From NCBI GenBank assembly GCA_947625385.1, contig CANQOB010000004.1, positions 1 to 64,000 of the forward strand: a stretch of DNA of 64,000 nt, in the 5' to 3' direction. Made by a program: the position numbers and the translations under genes. How positions within the stretch are numbered: position 1 is the first letter of the stretch; each line of letters opens with the position of its first letter. Under the pieces are notes generated by a model. The model saw only the letters and a program-made list of their open reading frames with translations. It made no database searches and was not told the origin of the DNA. This document shows positions 25,123 through 34,409 of the stretch, one piece after another. This stretch comes from an uncultured Clostridia bacterium (lineage in GTDB: Bacteria > Bacillota > Clostridia > Christensenellales > Borkfalkiaceae).

Positions 25123-25652
25123 TCGTCGCTCCTTGTAAACATGGTTATTTTCGTCCTCCCGTAGCTCCTTTGATCAAAGACCGTCCACTTCGGCGGGCAG
25201 AGCTCGTCCCGCTCGCTCTCGACGATGACCAGCCCGTGCGGGTTCAGAAGTTCCCGCTTCGAAACGGCGGAAAGAATCGCCTGCGTATATTCCTCCCGAT
25301 AGGGCGGGTCGGCAAAGATGAGATCGAATTTCCCCTCCACCGAGCAAAGGCAGGCGGCATAATCTTTGTTCATGATCTCCCCGCTCTCCCTGAGCAGGGC
25401 GAGATTGCCCCTTAAAATGGCGAGGCTCTCCTGCGACGCGTCGTTAAAGACGACTTGCGCCGCCCCCCGGGAGAGCGCTTCGAGCCCGAGCGCGCCGCTC
25501 CCGCAGAACAGGTCCAATACGCGCGCTCCCGCAAGGCGGGCGGAGAGGATCTGGAACAGCGATTCCTTCACTCTGTCCGCAGTCGGACGGACGTCTTGCC
25601 CGCGAAAGGTTTTGAGGACGCGTCCCCGATGTTTTCCCGCGATGATTCTCAC
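25119..25652 (-). CDS. rsmD: 16S rRNA (guanine966-N2)-methyltransferase
   Basis: RsmD methylates G966 of 16S rRNA. The 177-residue protein shows MRIIAGKHRGRVL, RPTADRVKESLFQIL, the SAM-binding loop VLDLFCGSGALGLEALSRGA, and the catalytic DPPY within IFADPPYREEYT. The start is GTG 25652 with AAGGAG six bases upstream. The rsmD-coaD pair is conserved across Firmicutes (ylbH-coaD). Confidence 0.95.
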   Translation of the reverse strand: MRIIAGKHRGRVLKTFRGQDVRPTADRVKESLFQILSARLAGARVLDLFCGSGALGLEALSRGAAQVVFNDASQESLAILRGNLALLRESGEIMNKDYAACLCSVEGKFDLIFADPPYREEYTQAILSAVSKRELLNPHGLVIVESERDELCPPKWTVFDQRSYGRTKITMFTRSDE

Positions 25653-25679
25653 TCTGTTCTCCTTGGCGCCCGGCCGAGG

Positions 25680-26660
25680 CTACCGATACACCCGCTCCGC
25701 CTTCCTTGCGACGTTCACGAGGACTTCGTACACGATCGTCCCGTGCGCCTTTGCGTACGCCGCCGCATCGGCGAGCACGCACCGTCTCGCGCCGACGCGC
25801 GCCTTTCCTTCGGCGACGCAGGCGTCCATGCACAGATTTCCAACGCCCCCGCCGCCGCTTCGCGGAAAACCGTCTCCGTACCCGAAGCGGAGCGTATGCA
25901 GCGCGCTCTCTCCCGCCGCAAAGCCATACCCCACGCCCCCGCCGAGGCGCATGCGCGCATCGGCGACCGTGGCATAGAGCTTCATGGCGGGTCTTACGGG
26001 CAATCTGCCCTCGAACGGCTCGGGAAGATATCCGTAGAGCGCGATTCCCACGCGTACGGCGTCGTAGCCGACGCCCGCGAGCATGCCGCCCGTCGCGGCG
26101 AGGTGACGCACACAATCCGGATAGAACCCGCGAACGGTGCGGCAGGCGTCCTCAAAGAGCGCCGTCTGCTCGGCGACCGCCCGCGCGCTTTCGGGCGCAT
26201 ACAGGTGGGAATACACTCCCGACACCCGCACATCCTTCTCTTTCGCCGCGCGCAGGAGGGCGTGCAGCCTGTCAGGGCGGGCGCCGTAGCGGTTCATGCC
26301 CGTATTGACGCAGATGTGCGCTTCAAACCTTCCCCCGAACAGCGCGAGCGTCCCAAGCGAGGCGAGGGACGCCGTCAAACGATAGGCGGAGATCTCCTCC
26401 GCCTCTTCCCTTGACAGCGGGGGCGTGAGCACGAGAACGGGCTCCGTCACCCCGCCGATTCTCAAAGCTATGCCCTCTTGCACCGTTGCAACGGCAAAGG
26501 AGGCGGCAAGCCCGTGCAGCGCATGGCAGACCTCCACGGCGCCGTGACCGTATCCGTCATCCTTGACGACGGCGATCAACGGTCTTTGGGAAAAGCGGCA
26601 TACGCATTCTGCATTTTTTCGAAGGACCGACCTGTCTATGACAGCAAGCAAAGACTGCAT
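25680..26660 (-). CDS. alr: Alanine racemase, divergent and short
   Basis: This is a PLP enzyme that makes D-alanine for peptidoglycan. The PLP lysine lies in AVVKDDGYGHG near residue 33 (usual VVKANAYGHG), the barrel has VNTGMNRYG and GVYSHLYAPES, and the C-terminal domain has GYGDGFPR with the catalytic tyrosine, NLCMDACV and TIVYEVLVNVARKAERVY. All key residues appear present, but at 326 residues it is about 40 shorter than typical Alr and several motifs are altered. It lies between rsmD and a zinc-ribbon gene in the operon running down from dgt. A second racemase elsewhere in the genome cannot be excluded. Confidence 0.85.
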   Translation of the reverse strand: MQSLLAVIDRSVLRKNAECVCRFSQRPLIAVVKDDGYGHGAVEVCHALHGLAASFAVATVQEGIALRIGGVTEPVLVLTPPLSREEAEEISAYRLTASLASLGTLALFGGRFEAHICVNTGMNRYGARPDRLHALLRAAKEKDVRVSGVYSHLYAPESARAVAEQTALFEDACRTVRGFYPDCVRHLAATGGMLAGVGYDAVRVGIALYGYLPEPFEGRLPVRPAMKLYATVADARMRLGGGVGYGFAAGESALHTLRFGYGDGFPRSGGGGVGNLCMDACVAEGKARVGARRCVLADAAAYAKAHGTIVYEVLVNVARKAERVYR

Positions 26661-26692
26661 ATCTCATGGTATGCAGCCGGACCGCGCTCCGT

Positions 26693-27394
26693 TCAGGGCT
26701 TGTAAATGATGCGGCGGCAGTGCTCGCACTCGATCATATTGCCGCCCGCCAGCTCGCTCTGGTGCAGGAGCGGAAGTTCCATGCCGCACACGCACATCCA
26801 GTTGTTGAGCGGAACGACAATGGGGAAGATCCTCTCCTTCCGTTTGGTCTTGTACCGTTCGAGGATCTCGGGCGCAATGAGCTTGGCGAGCTCCTCCAAC
26901 TTTGCATTGATGCGCCGCACTTCTTCCGCCCTCGAATTTTTCAGCTCCTTGAATTTTTCGCTGTAATCCCTGTACTGTTTCTGCATGGCGATCGTCTGCT
27001 TTTTGAACTTCTCGTATTCTTCCGAAGCCGCAGCAATCTCCGCGATCAGGCGGTTGAGGTCGTTTTTGATGGTGCGGAGCTGTTCCAAAAGCGCCTGTGC
27101 GTTCTTCTTGTAGAAGGAGAGATCCCCCCCGCTCTCCTCCAAGATCTCGTCGAGATCGTTGTATTCGGCGATCGCCCGCGTCGTTTCGTCGGCGCGGCGG
27201 ATGAGTTCGTCCCGAAGATCGCGCAGCTCCACGGCGTGCTTGTCCTGCGCTTCGAGGCGCTCGCGCGCGGTCTCCATGAACTTCTTCGCCTGCATGTACT
27301 TTTTGCGCTCCTCGCTCGCCGCTATCTCCTGTTCGATCTTGCGAAGTTGTCCGTCTACTTGTTGATATTCCAACAATTCCTTTGAAATGGGCAT
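26693..27394 (-). CDS. Coiled-coil protein with C4 zinc ribbon
   Basis: This 233-residue protein is mostly helical coiled coil (about 5-180) and ends in a zinc ribbon with CVCG and CEHC pairs (about 200-225). It belongs to the C4-type zinc-ribbon family (DUF164/CT398-like) that lies next to nif3 in many Firmicutes. Its biochemical role is not established; nucleic acid or secretion/flagellar links have been proposed for relatives. It lies 21 bases after nif3 in the dgt-dnaG-rpoD-trmK-nif3 operon. Confidence 0.88.
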   Translation of the reverse strand: MPISKELLEYQQVDGQLRKIEQEIAASEERKKYMQAKKFMETARERLEAQDKHAVELRDLRDELIRRADETTRAIAEYNDLDEILEESGGDLSFYKKNAQALLEQLRTIKNDLNRLIAEIAAASEEYEKFKKQTIAMQKQYRDYSEKFKELKNSRAEEVRRINAKLEELAKLIAPEILERYKTKRKERIFPIVVPLNNWMCVCGMELPLLHQSELAGGNMIECEHCRRIIYKP

Positions 27395-27415
27395 ATAATT
27401 ACCACCTTTGATTTT

Positions 27416-28189
27416 TTACAGTAAATTTTTATCTACAAAGAGCGTGCACGGAATCGTCAAACGCTCCTTCATCGCGCGGTAAAACGCGGAGAATCCGTAA
27501 ACTTCGGAGGCATAATGGGTGAGGAGCACAACGTTCAGCCCCCTCTCTGCCGCCTCCGCGAGCAGATGATGTTTCGCATCCGAAGAGACGACCGTATCCG
27601 CTCCCTGCGCCAGCGCAAAAGAGAGCGCGCTATGGGTAAATCCGCCGCCGCAAAAGCTTGCCACCCGCCTCACGGGCGCGCTTCCGTAGGAGATGACCCG
27701 CTCCGTGGAAAAGGTCTTTTCGATCTCCCGTACGAATGCTCCGAGGGAGAGCGGCGTCCTGTCGAACACCCTGCCGTAGCCGCCTGCAAAGAGCTGCTCC
27801 ATCACGGCGGCGGGTTCGCTCCCTCCCAGACCGCGCATGAGCCAATCGTCGATTCCGCCGTCGGCGGCGTCGAGATTGAGATGCGCCGAGATCACGGAGA
27901 TTCCCGCGCCGACCGCGCGGAAGAGAGCGGGAGTCTCTTCGGCGTCGATGTGTTTGACCGCCTCCCAAATCGCGGGATGATGGGTCACGATGCAGTTGCA
28001 GCCCGCATCCTCCGCCGCTTCGACGGCGCGATTTGAAAGATCGAGCGAGAACAGCACGCCCCGTATCTCCTTTCCGCAGTCGAGAAGAATTCCGCTGTTG
28101 TCGTACTCCCCGTATTTTTCAATGAACTCCCGCGAGAGCGCAAAGGGCGCGGCGGCGTCAATCGTATCGTATATTTCCTTCAACTTCAT
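27416..28189 (-). CDS. Nif3-like dinuclear metal-centre protein
   Basis: The 257 residues carry the Nif3/YqfO metal ligands: THHPAIW near 69-75 (HH pair), SAHLNLDAADGG near 101, and a C-terminal LLTHYASEVYG. Relatives form hexamers with a two-metal site and act as metal-binding proteins; some have been reported as GTP cyclohydrolase I type 2-like, which is not settled. The protein lacks the inserted CutA-like domain of B. subtilis YqfO. It overlaps trmK by 32 bases, a longer overlap than elsewhere in this operon. Confidence 0.9.
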   Translation of the reverse strand: MKLKEIYDTIDAAAPFALSREFIEKYGEYDNSGILLDCGKEIRGVLFSLDLSNRAVEAAEDAGCNCIVTHHPAIWEAVKHIDAEETPALFRAVGAGISVISAHLNLDAADGGIDDWLMRGLGGSEPAAVMEQLFAGGYGRVFDRTPLSLGAFVREIEKTFSTERVISYGSAPVRRVASFCGGGFTHSALSFALAQGADTVVSSDAKHHLLAEAAERGLNVVLLTHYASEVYGFSAFYRAMKERLTIPCTLFVDKNLL

Positions 28190-28838
28190 GGATGATCTCC
28201 CAAAGTTCGATTTCCCGGGTCTCGAGCTTTGCTCTGCTCGCCGCGCCGAGGTCGCCCTTCAAACGCGTCTCCGTCTTTTCGAGCTCCTCTTTCATCTCAA
28301 AGAGAAAGGCAGCGGATGCGCCGCGCAGGTTGTCCCGCCCGAAGCGGAGCTCCTTCTCGGAATAAACGCTCCCCCCCTTTGCGGAGCCGAGGATGAGGTC
28401 GTAATATTTCCTCTGCACTTTCCCCTCGGAGAAAGTGTAATCGCGCTCGATGCCCGCCCCGCGCTCCACGAGGTAGCGCCGCACTTTTTCGGTGTTCTTC
28501 ATGGGTTGGAGCAGAAAGCGGGCGGGGATTCCGCCCCGTTCCAAGATCTTGACGGTCTCCTCTCCCCCGATTCCCGCAATGAGGACGAAGTCGCAGGGCT
28601 CGCGGATCCCCTCCAGCCCGTTTGCGACGACGGGGATACACTTCCCCGCGGCGATCTCCTCCGCCAAGAGCTTTTGCGCCTTCGCAAGGCTCTTTGCGCT
28701 GATGTCCGATATGTACGCTCTCTCGCACAGCCCGCGGCGGAGCATATAGCGGGTCATGTAGCCGTGGTCGCAGCCGATGTCGGCGAACACGCGGCAGGCG
28801 GGAAGCAAACTTACGATGTGGGCGATGCGCGCCGTCAT
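28158..28838 (-). CDS. trmK: tRNA (adenine22-N1)-methyltransferase
   Basis: TrmK methylates A22 in the D-loop of tRNAs. The 226-residue protein shows the family N-terminus RIAHIVSLLPACRVFADIGCDHGYM (SAM loop), AYISDISAKSLAKAQ, the motif LIAGIGGEETVKIL, and FLLQPMKNTEKVRRYL. It directly follows rpoD with a one-base TGATG overlap, the order seen in Bacillus (sigA-yqfN-yqfO). Confidence 0.94.
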   Translation of the reverse strand: MTARIAHIVSLLPACRVFADIGCDHGYMTRYMLRRGLCERAYISDISAKSLAKAQKLLAEEIAAGKCIPVVANGLEGIREPCDFVLIAGIGGEETVKILERGGIPARFLLQPMKNTEKVRRYLVERGAGIERDYTFSEGKVQRKYYDLILGSAKGGSVYSEKELRFGRDNLRGASAAFLFEMKEELEKTETRLKGDLGAASRAKLETREIELWEIIHEVEGNIRYD

Positions 28839-29893
28839 CAGTTGAGGAAGTCGCGCAGACGCTTGCTCCGCGAAGGATGGCGGAGTTTGCGGAGCGCCTT
28901 CGCCTCGATCTGGCGGATGCGTTCACGCGTGACGTTGAATTCCCTGCCCACCTCTTCGAGGGTGCGGGGCTTGCCGTCGTCGATGCCGTAGCGCAGGCGA
29001 AGCACCTTTTCTTCGCGGGGAGTAAGCGTATCGAGCACGCCCAGCAGCTGCTCTTTCAACATGATGAAGGTGACGCTGTCCCCGGGCGTCTGCGTCTTGT
29101 CGTCCTCGATGAAGTCGCCGAGATGGGAATCCTCCTCTTCGCCGATGGGCGTTTCGAGGGAGACGGGATCCTGTGCGATCTTTTGGATCTCCATGACGCG
29201 CGCCACATCGATTCCCATCGCTTCCGCGATCTCTTCGGGAGAGGGCTCCCGCCCGTTTTCCTGCAAAAGCATGCGCGAAACGCGGGTCAACTTGTTGATC
29301 GTCTCCACCATGTGGACGGGAATGCGGATGGTTCGCGCCTGGTCTGCGATGGCGCGCGTGATGCTCTGCCGTATCCACCACGTTGCGTAAGTGGAAAATT
29401 TGAAACCCTTCTGGTAGTCGAATTTCTCCACTGCCTTCATGAGCCCGAGGTTGCCCTCCTGAATGAGGTCGAGGAAGAGCATCCCCCGTCCGACATAGCG
29501 TTTGGCGATGGACACGACGAGACGGAGGTTGGCTTCGGACAGTCTCCGCTTCGCCGCCTCGTCGCCCTCCTGCATCCTGCGGGCGAGCTCGATCTCCTCG
29601 TCCGTGGAAAGAAGAGGAACTCTGCCGATATCTTTGAGATACATCTTTACGGGGTCGTCCAGCCCGATATCGGAGAGCGCCTGTTCGAAAAGCTCCTTGT
29701 CGCGCTCGTCCTCGTCATAGATGGTCACGCCCAAGTCGGGCAGAGCCTTGTAGACCTGCTCGATCTGTTGCGGCGTAAGGTCGTATTTCTCCAACGCATC
29801 GCAGAGCGCGTTGGTGGAAACGCTTCCCTTCATCTTGTATTCCGAGGCTATCGTTTCGATGAGTCCGTTCAGTTTTTCTTCGTTTACGATCAT
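28838..29893 (-). CDS. rpoD: Primary sigma factor RpoD (SigA)
   Basis: This is the housekeeping sigma factor, 351 residues. Region 1.2 starts at [17 protein letters not shown]; regions 2.1-2.4 contain [55 protein letters not shown] in full; region 3 follows, and region 4.2 holds [21 protein letters not shown]. Region 1.1 is short, as in Firmicutes. The many TTGACA-17-TATAAT promoters in the window fit this sigma. It follows dnaG by 13 bases in the macromolecular-synthesis operon. Confidence 0.97.
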   Translation of the reverse strand: MIVNEEKLNGLIETIASEYKMKGSVSTNALCDALEKYDLTPQQIEQVYKALPDLGVTIYDEDERDKELFEQALSDIGLDDPVKMYLKDIGRVPLLSTDEEIELARRMQEGDEAAKRRLSEANLRLVVSIAKRYVGRGMLFLDLIQEGNLGLMKAVEKFDYQKGFKFSTYATWWIRQSITRAIADQARTIRIPVHMVETINKLTRVSRMLLQENGREPSPEEIAEAMGIDVARVMEIQKIAQDPVSLETPIGEEEDSHLGDFIEDDKTQTPGDSVTFIMLKEQLLGVLDTLTPREEKVLRLRYGIDDGKPRTLEEVGREFNVTRERIRQIEAKALRKLRHPSRSKRLRDFLN

Positions 29894-29906
29894 GCTTCCC
29901 TCCGTC

Positions 29907-31682
29907 TTAATTCTTACGTTTGTTTGTATTCAGCAGTTTGCTGTACTTTCCGATGAGCAGGAGAAGTTCCCTTCTCTCCTCATCCGTCTTTGCCTCCGCG
30001 TACCGCCTGAGCGCCTCCGCATTCTTCGCCTCCAACGAGGCTTTCATGAGGACGCCGAGGCTGTCCCTGAAATATTTTTCCGCCGCTGCCCCGTCGAGAT
30101 TGTCCCCGAAGTCGAGATTGAGCACTTCCGAGAGCTCCCCCTCGGGCGGCATCACGTCGAAAATCCCGCTCGGACGGAGCATTCCTCTCTTTCGCCCCTC
30201 GATGATGTACTCTGCGATCTTTCGGTGTGCCTCATCGGGGAAATCATATGCAGCGAGGTCGCAATCTGTTGCGTAGGGCTTGGACAACAGGCATGCCGCA
30301 AGCACAAAACGCGCGGCTTTTTTAACGCCGTCCGCGACCTCGGTCTTGGCGGGCGGCGGCTCCTCCGCCTCCTTGGAGGGCACGCGGTCGAGGTCGCGCA
30401 AAATCGATTCGCGGCTGATGCCGGAGACCTCGGCGACGCGTCCGATGAGCTCTTCTCTCTCCGAAGCGCTCTCCGCCTCCCGGAGAATGGGCAACGCCTC
30501 TTTGATGAATTCCCGCCTCTCCTCCGTCCGCGTGAGGTCGAATTTTCTCTCCGCGGAGAGGATGCGGAAATCAATGAGCGGCATGGCGGCGTCCAGACAG
30601 CGGCGGTATCCGTCCGCGCCCTGTTTGCGCACAACGTCGTCGGGGTCGAGCCCCTCCGGAAGGGGCACGACGCGTATCTTCACGCCCTCCTTTTCGAGGA
30701 GTTTCAGTCCGCGCAGATTTGCGGATTGCCCCGCCGCATCCCCGTCGTAGCTGATGAGCACCGTCTCCGAATACCGTTTCGCGAGCCGCACCTGCTCCTT
30801 GGTGAGAGAGGTCCCCATGCTCGCCACCACATTGCGGAATCCCGCCTGATAGAGCGAAATGACGTCCATATACCCTTCGAGCATGATGAGGAAGGGAAGC
30901 CCGCCCGCCCGTTTTTCCTTCTTGACGAGGTTGATATTGTACAGACTTTTGCTCTTGTTGAAGAGCAAGGTCTCGCGGGTGTTCACATACTTGTTGCGGT
31001 TGGACTTTTTGAGGATTCTCCCGCCGAAGGCGATCACCTCGTCCATGTTGTTGATGATGGGGATGATGAGCCGTCCCCCCTCCGCGTCGAACAGTTTCCC
31101 GTCCTCCAACCTGCCGCATGCGCCGCTTTCGATACATTCCTCGGGCGTGTAGCCCTGCGCCAACAGGTAGGAAGGGAGCGCGCGGTAGTCGAGAGAGGCG
31201 CCCAACCCGAATTTTTTTGCCGTGGAGGGCGCGATTCCCCGCTCTTCGAGATAGGCGAGATGCTCCTGTGCGCGTCCCGCATAGAGATTGTTGAGATAAA
31301 AGCGCGCGGCATCGCGCATGAGCGCAGACAGCCTGTCCCTCTTTTTTTTCTTTGCCGCGGCTTCCTCCGCCGCTTTCTCGTCGTAAGCGGGCACTTCGAG
31401 CCCCACGCGGGAGGCAAGAATCTGGACCGCCTGCGCGAAATCGACGTTTTCGTATTCCTTTACAAAGGTGATGACGTCGCCCGAGGCTCCGCAACCGAAG
31501 CAGTGATAGTACCTGTCCGCAGCGTTGATGGAAAAACTCGGCGTCTTTTCGTGGTGGAAAGGACAGCAAGCCCAATAATTATATCCTCTGCGTTCGAGTT
31601 TGATATACGAACCGATGACCTCCGTGATATCGCATTTCTCTTTGAGCAAACGCAGAAAATCGGAAAAGCTCTCATGGTTCAT
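29907..31682 (-). CDS. dnaG: DNA primase
   Basis: DnaG makes RNA primers at the fork. The 591 residues have the CHC2 zinc motif [12 protein letters not shown]...[15 protein letters not shown] (about 38-65), the RNA-polymerase core with [15 protein letters not shown], the Toprim domain with [10 protein letters not shown] and [11 protein letters not shown], and a helicase-binding C-terminal domain. Length is normal. Its ATG overlaps the dgt stop codon. Confidence 0.96.
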   Translation of the reverse strand: MNHESFSDFLRLLKEKCDITEVIGSYIKLERRGYNYWACCPFHHEKTPSFSINAADRYYHCFGCGASGDVITFVKEYENVDFAQAVQILASRVGLEVPAYDEKAAEEAAAKKKKRDRLSALMRDAARFYLNNLYAGRAQEHLAYLEERGIAPSTAKKFGLGASLDYRALPSYLLAQGYTPEECIESGACGRLEDGKLFDAEGGRLIIPIINNMDEVIAFGGRILKKSNRNKYVNTRETLLFNKSKSLYNINLVKKEKRAGGLPFLIMLEGYMDVISLYQAGFRNVVASMGTSLTKEQVRLAKRYSETVLISYDGDAAGQSANLRGLKLLEKEGVKIRVVPLPEGLDPDDVVRKQGADGYRRCLDAAMPLIDFRILSAERKFDLTRTEERREFIKEALPILREAESASEREELIGRVAEVSGISRESILRDLDRVPSKEAEEPPPAKTEVADGVKKAARFVLAACLLSKPYATDCDLAAYDFPDEAHRKIAEYIIEGRKRGMLRPSGIFDVMPPEGELSEVLNLDFGDNLDGAAAEKYFRDSLGVLMKASLEAKNAEALRRYAEAKTDEERRELLLLIGKYSKLLNTNKRKN

Positions 31683-32671
31683 ACGCTTCCCTCCCGCGGC
31701 ACAAACAGTTTCAGGAATACGTTGATCGCATACCTATCCGTCATGGAGGAGAGATAGTCGCACACCGCCCGCGAAACGTCGGTCTCCGCCGTCGGGAGAT
31801 AGAGCGCGGGCAGCTGCTCGGGACGCGCGTAAAAATAGTTGTAGAGCGCTTCGAGCATGCGCTCCGCATTCTCCTGGATGAGCTTGTTCGCGTGCTCATA
31901 GACATGTTCGAACATGAACGCGCGGAGCTCATCGAGCGCCGTTTGCCGCGCTTCGGACATCCGCACATAGGGTTTCCCCTCGGATTCCTCATAGATATCC
32001 GTGATCGCGGTGTTGATTCGCGCGGAGGTATCCCTGCCAAAAACTTCGACCGCGTGCGGCGGAAGCTCCTCCGCCCGAAGAAAACCCGCGCGGATGGCGT
32101 CCTCGATGTCGTGATTGATATAGGCGATTCTGTCGGCGAGGGAGACTGCGGCGCCTTCCAGCGTGCAGGGCGCGCCGTGCGAGGGATGGTTGAGAATCCC
32201 GTCGCGCACCTCGTATGTAAGATTGAGTCCCGCGCCGTCCTTTTCGAGACAGTCGACGACGCGCAGGGATTGCTCCGAATGGCGGAACCCCGTTGGCGAG
32301 AGCTTGTCGAGAACGCGCTCCCCCACATGCCCGAAGGGCGTGTGACCGAGGTCGTGCCCGAGCGCGATCGCCTCCGCAAGATCTTCGTTGAGGGAAAGAC
32401 ACCGGGCGATCGAGCGGGCGATCTGACTCACGTCGAGCGTATGCGTGAGCCGCGACATATAGTGATCGCCGTCCGGCGCGAAAAAGACCTGCGTCTTGTT
32501 TTTCAGACGCAGAAAGGACTTGGAATAGATGATCCGGTCTCTGTCGCGCTGGAAATCGGTGCGCATGGAACAGGGCGGCTCCTCTTTGAGCCTGCCGCGC
32601 GTACATTCCGAGCGCATCGCATAGGGCGAGAAAAACGCCGCCTCTTTTTCGTATGTCTTTTGTTTCATCAT
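31679..32671 (-). CDS. dgt: Deoxyguanosinetriphosphate triphosphohydrolase-like protein
   Basis: HD-domain dNTPase, 330 residues. Motifs: RTDFQRDRDRIIYSKSFLRLKNKTQVF, the HD residues in RLTHTLDVSQIA and ALGHDLGHTPFGH, and VSLADRIAYINHDIEDA. It belongs to the short dGTPase type common before dnaG in Clostridia. The N-terminus MMKQKTYEKEAAFFSPYAMRS aligns with family starts, although no clear ribosome binding site precedes it. The preceding gap is A/T-homopolymer-rich with no clear promoter. Confidence 0.92.
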   Translation of the reverse strand: MMKQKTYEKEAAFFSPYAMRSECTRGRLKEEPPCSMRTDFQRDRDRIIYSKSFLRLKNKTQVFFAPDGDHYMSRLTHTLDVSQIARSIARCLSLNEDLAEAIALGHDLGHTPFGHVGERVLDKLSPTGFRHSEQSLRVVDCLEKDGAGLNLTYEVRDGILNHPSHGAPCTLEGAAVSLADRIAYINHDIEDAIRAGFLRAEELPPHAVEVFGRDTSARINTAITDIYEESEGKPYVRMSEARQTALDELRAFMFEHVYEHANKLIQENAERMLEALYNYFYARPEQLPALYLPTAETDVSRAVCDYLSSMTDRYAINVFLKLFVPREGSV

Positions 32672-32734
32672 TGGTTATTTCGCCAAAAAAGGAAAAAACT
32701 CCTTTTTTTCCAAAAAAGTTTTTCCCAATTTTAT

Positions 32735-32760
32735 AAAAAATCCCGCAAAAAACGGGATTT
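32735..32760 (-). terminator. Terminator after the SDR gene
   Basis: AAATCCCG and CGGGATTT form the stem; on the minus strand it is followed by TTTTTT. It ends the pepQ-to-SDR unit and separates it from dgt. Confidence 0.85.
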
Positions 32761-32767
32761 ATGTCTG

Positions 32768-32781
32768 GCATAGTACTATGC
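32768..32781. repeat. Perfect palindrome GCATAGTACTATGC
   Basis: A 14-base perfect palindrome, seven bases from the terminator stem and 19 bases from the SDR stop codon. A close relative (GCATAGTAC) lies beside the terminator at 16843. Possible protein-binding site or part of a small repeat; not identified. Confidence 0.45.
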
Positions 32782-32800
32782 AAACGGTCAAAATCGGAAA

Positions 32801-33502
32801 TTACAGGTCGAAGCAGCCCCCGTTGACTCCCAGGACTTGTCCCGTGATGTAGCGATGCTCGGCGAGGAACAGAACGGCGGAGGCAATTTCTTCCGGGCTT
32901 GCAAACCGCCCGAGCGGAATCTTCCGGGCGAGCTCTTCCCTCTCCGCTTCCGAGAGACGGGCGTTCATCGCCGTGTCCACCACCCCGGGGGTGACGCAGT
33001 TGACGGTGACGCGGGAGGGCGCCAACTCCTTTGCAAGCGATTTGGTGAACGCGATGATCGCCCCTTTCGACGCGGAATAGACGCTCTCGCAGCTCGCGCC
33101 CGTCTCGCCCAGCACGGACGATACGGTGACGATGGTGCCCTCTCGTTCGATGAGTTTTTTGACGGCATGCTTGCAAGCAAAGAGCACGCCGCCGAAGTTG
33201 ATATCCATGACGCGGCGGTATTCTTCCTCCGTGACATCCTGCACCTGCGAAAAAAGGGAAACTCCCGCATTTGCCACGAGCAGATCGAGCGCGGGCATCC
33301 CGTCGAGCACCCGTTTGATCTGCGGCTCTTCGGAGACGTCTGCGCGGACGAACGCAGCGACTGGACAGAGCTCTTTCGCGCGGGCGGCGTCCGCTTCGCT
33401 CGACGCATAGAGCGCGGTGACGGCAAAGCCGTGCGCCGACAGCAGTCTGACCGTCGCCAACCCGATTCCCCGCGTTCCTCCCGTGACGAGCGCATACTTC
33501 AT
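32801..33502 (-). CDS. Short-chain dehydrogenase/reductase (FabG-like)
   Basis: The 233-residue SDR has the nucleotide loop TGGTRGIG (7-14), NAGVS near 79, and the catalytic Ser (VSSVLGE), Tyr and Lys in SVYSASKGA. The C-terminus FLAEHRYITGQVLGVNGG is FabG-like. Beta-ketoacyl-ACP reductase is possible, but the gene sits at the end of the shikimate operon, not with fatty-acid genes, so its substrate is uncertain. It overlaps aroK by four bases. The start is ATG 33502. Confidence 0.85.
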   Translation of the reverse strand: MKYALVTGGTRGIGLATVRLLSAHGFAVTALYASSEADAARAKELCPVAAFVRADVSEEPQIKRVLDGMPALDLLVANAGVSLFSQVQDVTEEEYRRVMDINFGGVLFACKHAVKKLIEREGTIVTVSSVLGETGASCESVYSASKGAIIAFTKSLAKELAPSRVTVNCVTPGVVDTAMNARLSEAEREELARKIPLGRFASPEEIASAVLFLAEHRYITGQVLGVNGGCFDL

Positions 33503-33990
33503 CCCATGACCTCCTTTTCGATCGCAGAGGCGATCTCCGACGGCGTTTTTCCCTTTGTTTCTATGCGGACACCGACCTCTTCATAGAGAGGCGCGCGCAT
33601 GCGCATGAGCGTTTCGAGACCGCGGCGCAGATCTCCGCGCAGAAGATAGCGCGTATCGTCGTTTGCGAGCCGCGCGCAGAGCTCGTTCATGTCGGAGGCG
33701 AGATAAAACACCCGCTTGCCCGCCATCAGCTCACGGTTCTCCGCCCGCGTGACGATGCCGCCTCCCGTCGCGATGACGCAGCCGTCCTCTTTCAGAAGCG
33801 CACGGAACGTCTCTGTCTCGATCTCCCGGAAGAAGGACTCGCCCTGCGTCTCGAACAGTCGGGCGATCTGCCCGTACTTGCGTTCGATGAGCGCGTCGGT
33901 GTCCGCAAAATTCATCGACAGACGCCCGGAGAGCAGCTTTCCGACCGTTGTCTTGCCCGAACCGGGCATGCCGCAGAGAATGATGTTCAT
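33499..33990 (-). CDS. aroK: Shikimate kinase
   Basis: The kinase phosphorylates the 3-OH of shikimate. The 163 residues contain Walker A CGMPGSGKTT (6-15), the shikimate-binding aspartate in FADTDALIE near 30, FREIETETF, and GGGIVTRAENR. The track's 453-residue frame runs back through aroQ and aroE; ATG 33990 is the real start, overlapping the aroQ stop codon by four bases. Confidence 0.94.
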   Translation of the reverse strand: MNIILCGMPGSGKTTVGKLLSGRLSMNFADTDALIERKYGQIARLFETQGESFFREIETETFRALLKEDGCVIATGGGIVTRAENRELMAGKRVFYLASDMNELCARLANDDTRYLLRGDLRRGLETLMRMRAPLYEEVGVRIETKGKTPSEIASAIEKEVMG

Positions 33991-34409
33991 ACGAAAAAGC
34001 TCTCGAGCGCCAGGCGATAGCTGTCCTCGCCGAAGCCGAGAATCTCCCCCTTGCATACTTCGGTGAGAACGGAATGTCTGCGAAATTCTTCGCGCGCATG
34101 CACGTTGCTCATGTGGACCTCCACGACGGGGACGCCGACCGATGCGATCGCGTCGCGGATGGCATACGAATAGTGCGAATACGCCCCCGCATTGAGGATG
34201 ATTCCGTCGTACTTTCCCTCTGCATGTGCGATCTCGGCGCAGAGTTCCCCTTCGAGGTCGCTCGTAAAAAATTCCGCCGTATGTCCGCGCGCAGCGGCAT
34301 ACGCTTTGAGCGACGCATTGATCTCGTCGAGCGTGCGCGTGCCGTAGACCGCTTGTTCGCGCCGCCCCGTTGAGCTGAGATTGACTCCGTTGATGATGAG
34401 CAGTTTCAT
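33987..34409 (-). CDS. aroQ: 3-dehydroquinate dehydratase, type II
   Basis: The enzyme removes water from 3-dehydroquinate. The 140-residue sequence has the type II marks NGVNLSSTGRREQAVYG (with the catalytic tyrosine of the YG turn), FFTSDLEGELCAEI, ILNAGAYSHYSYAIRDAI, and VPVVEVHMSNVHAREEFR with the catalytic histidine. The usual NLN-LG is here NLS-TG. ATG 34409 overlaps the aroE stop codon. Confidence 0.94.
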   Translation of the reverse strand: MKLLIINGVNLSSTGRREQAVYGTRTLDEINASLKAYAAARGHTAEFFTSDLEGELCAEIAHAEGKYDGIILNAGAYSHYSYAIRDAIASVGVPVVEVHMSNVHAREEFRRHSVLTEVCKGEILGFGEDSYRLALESFFV

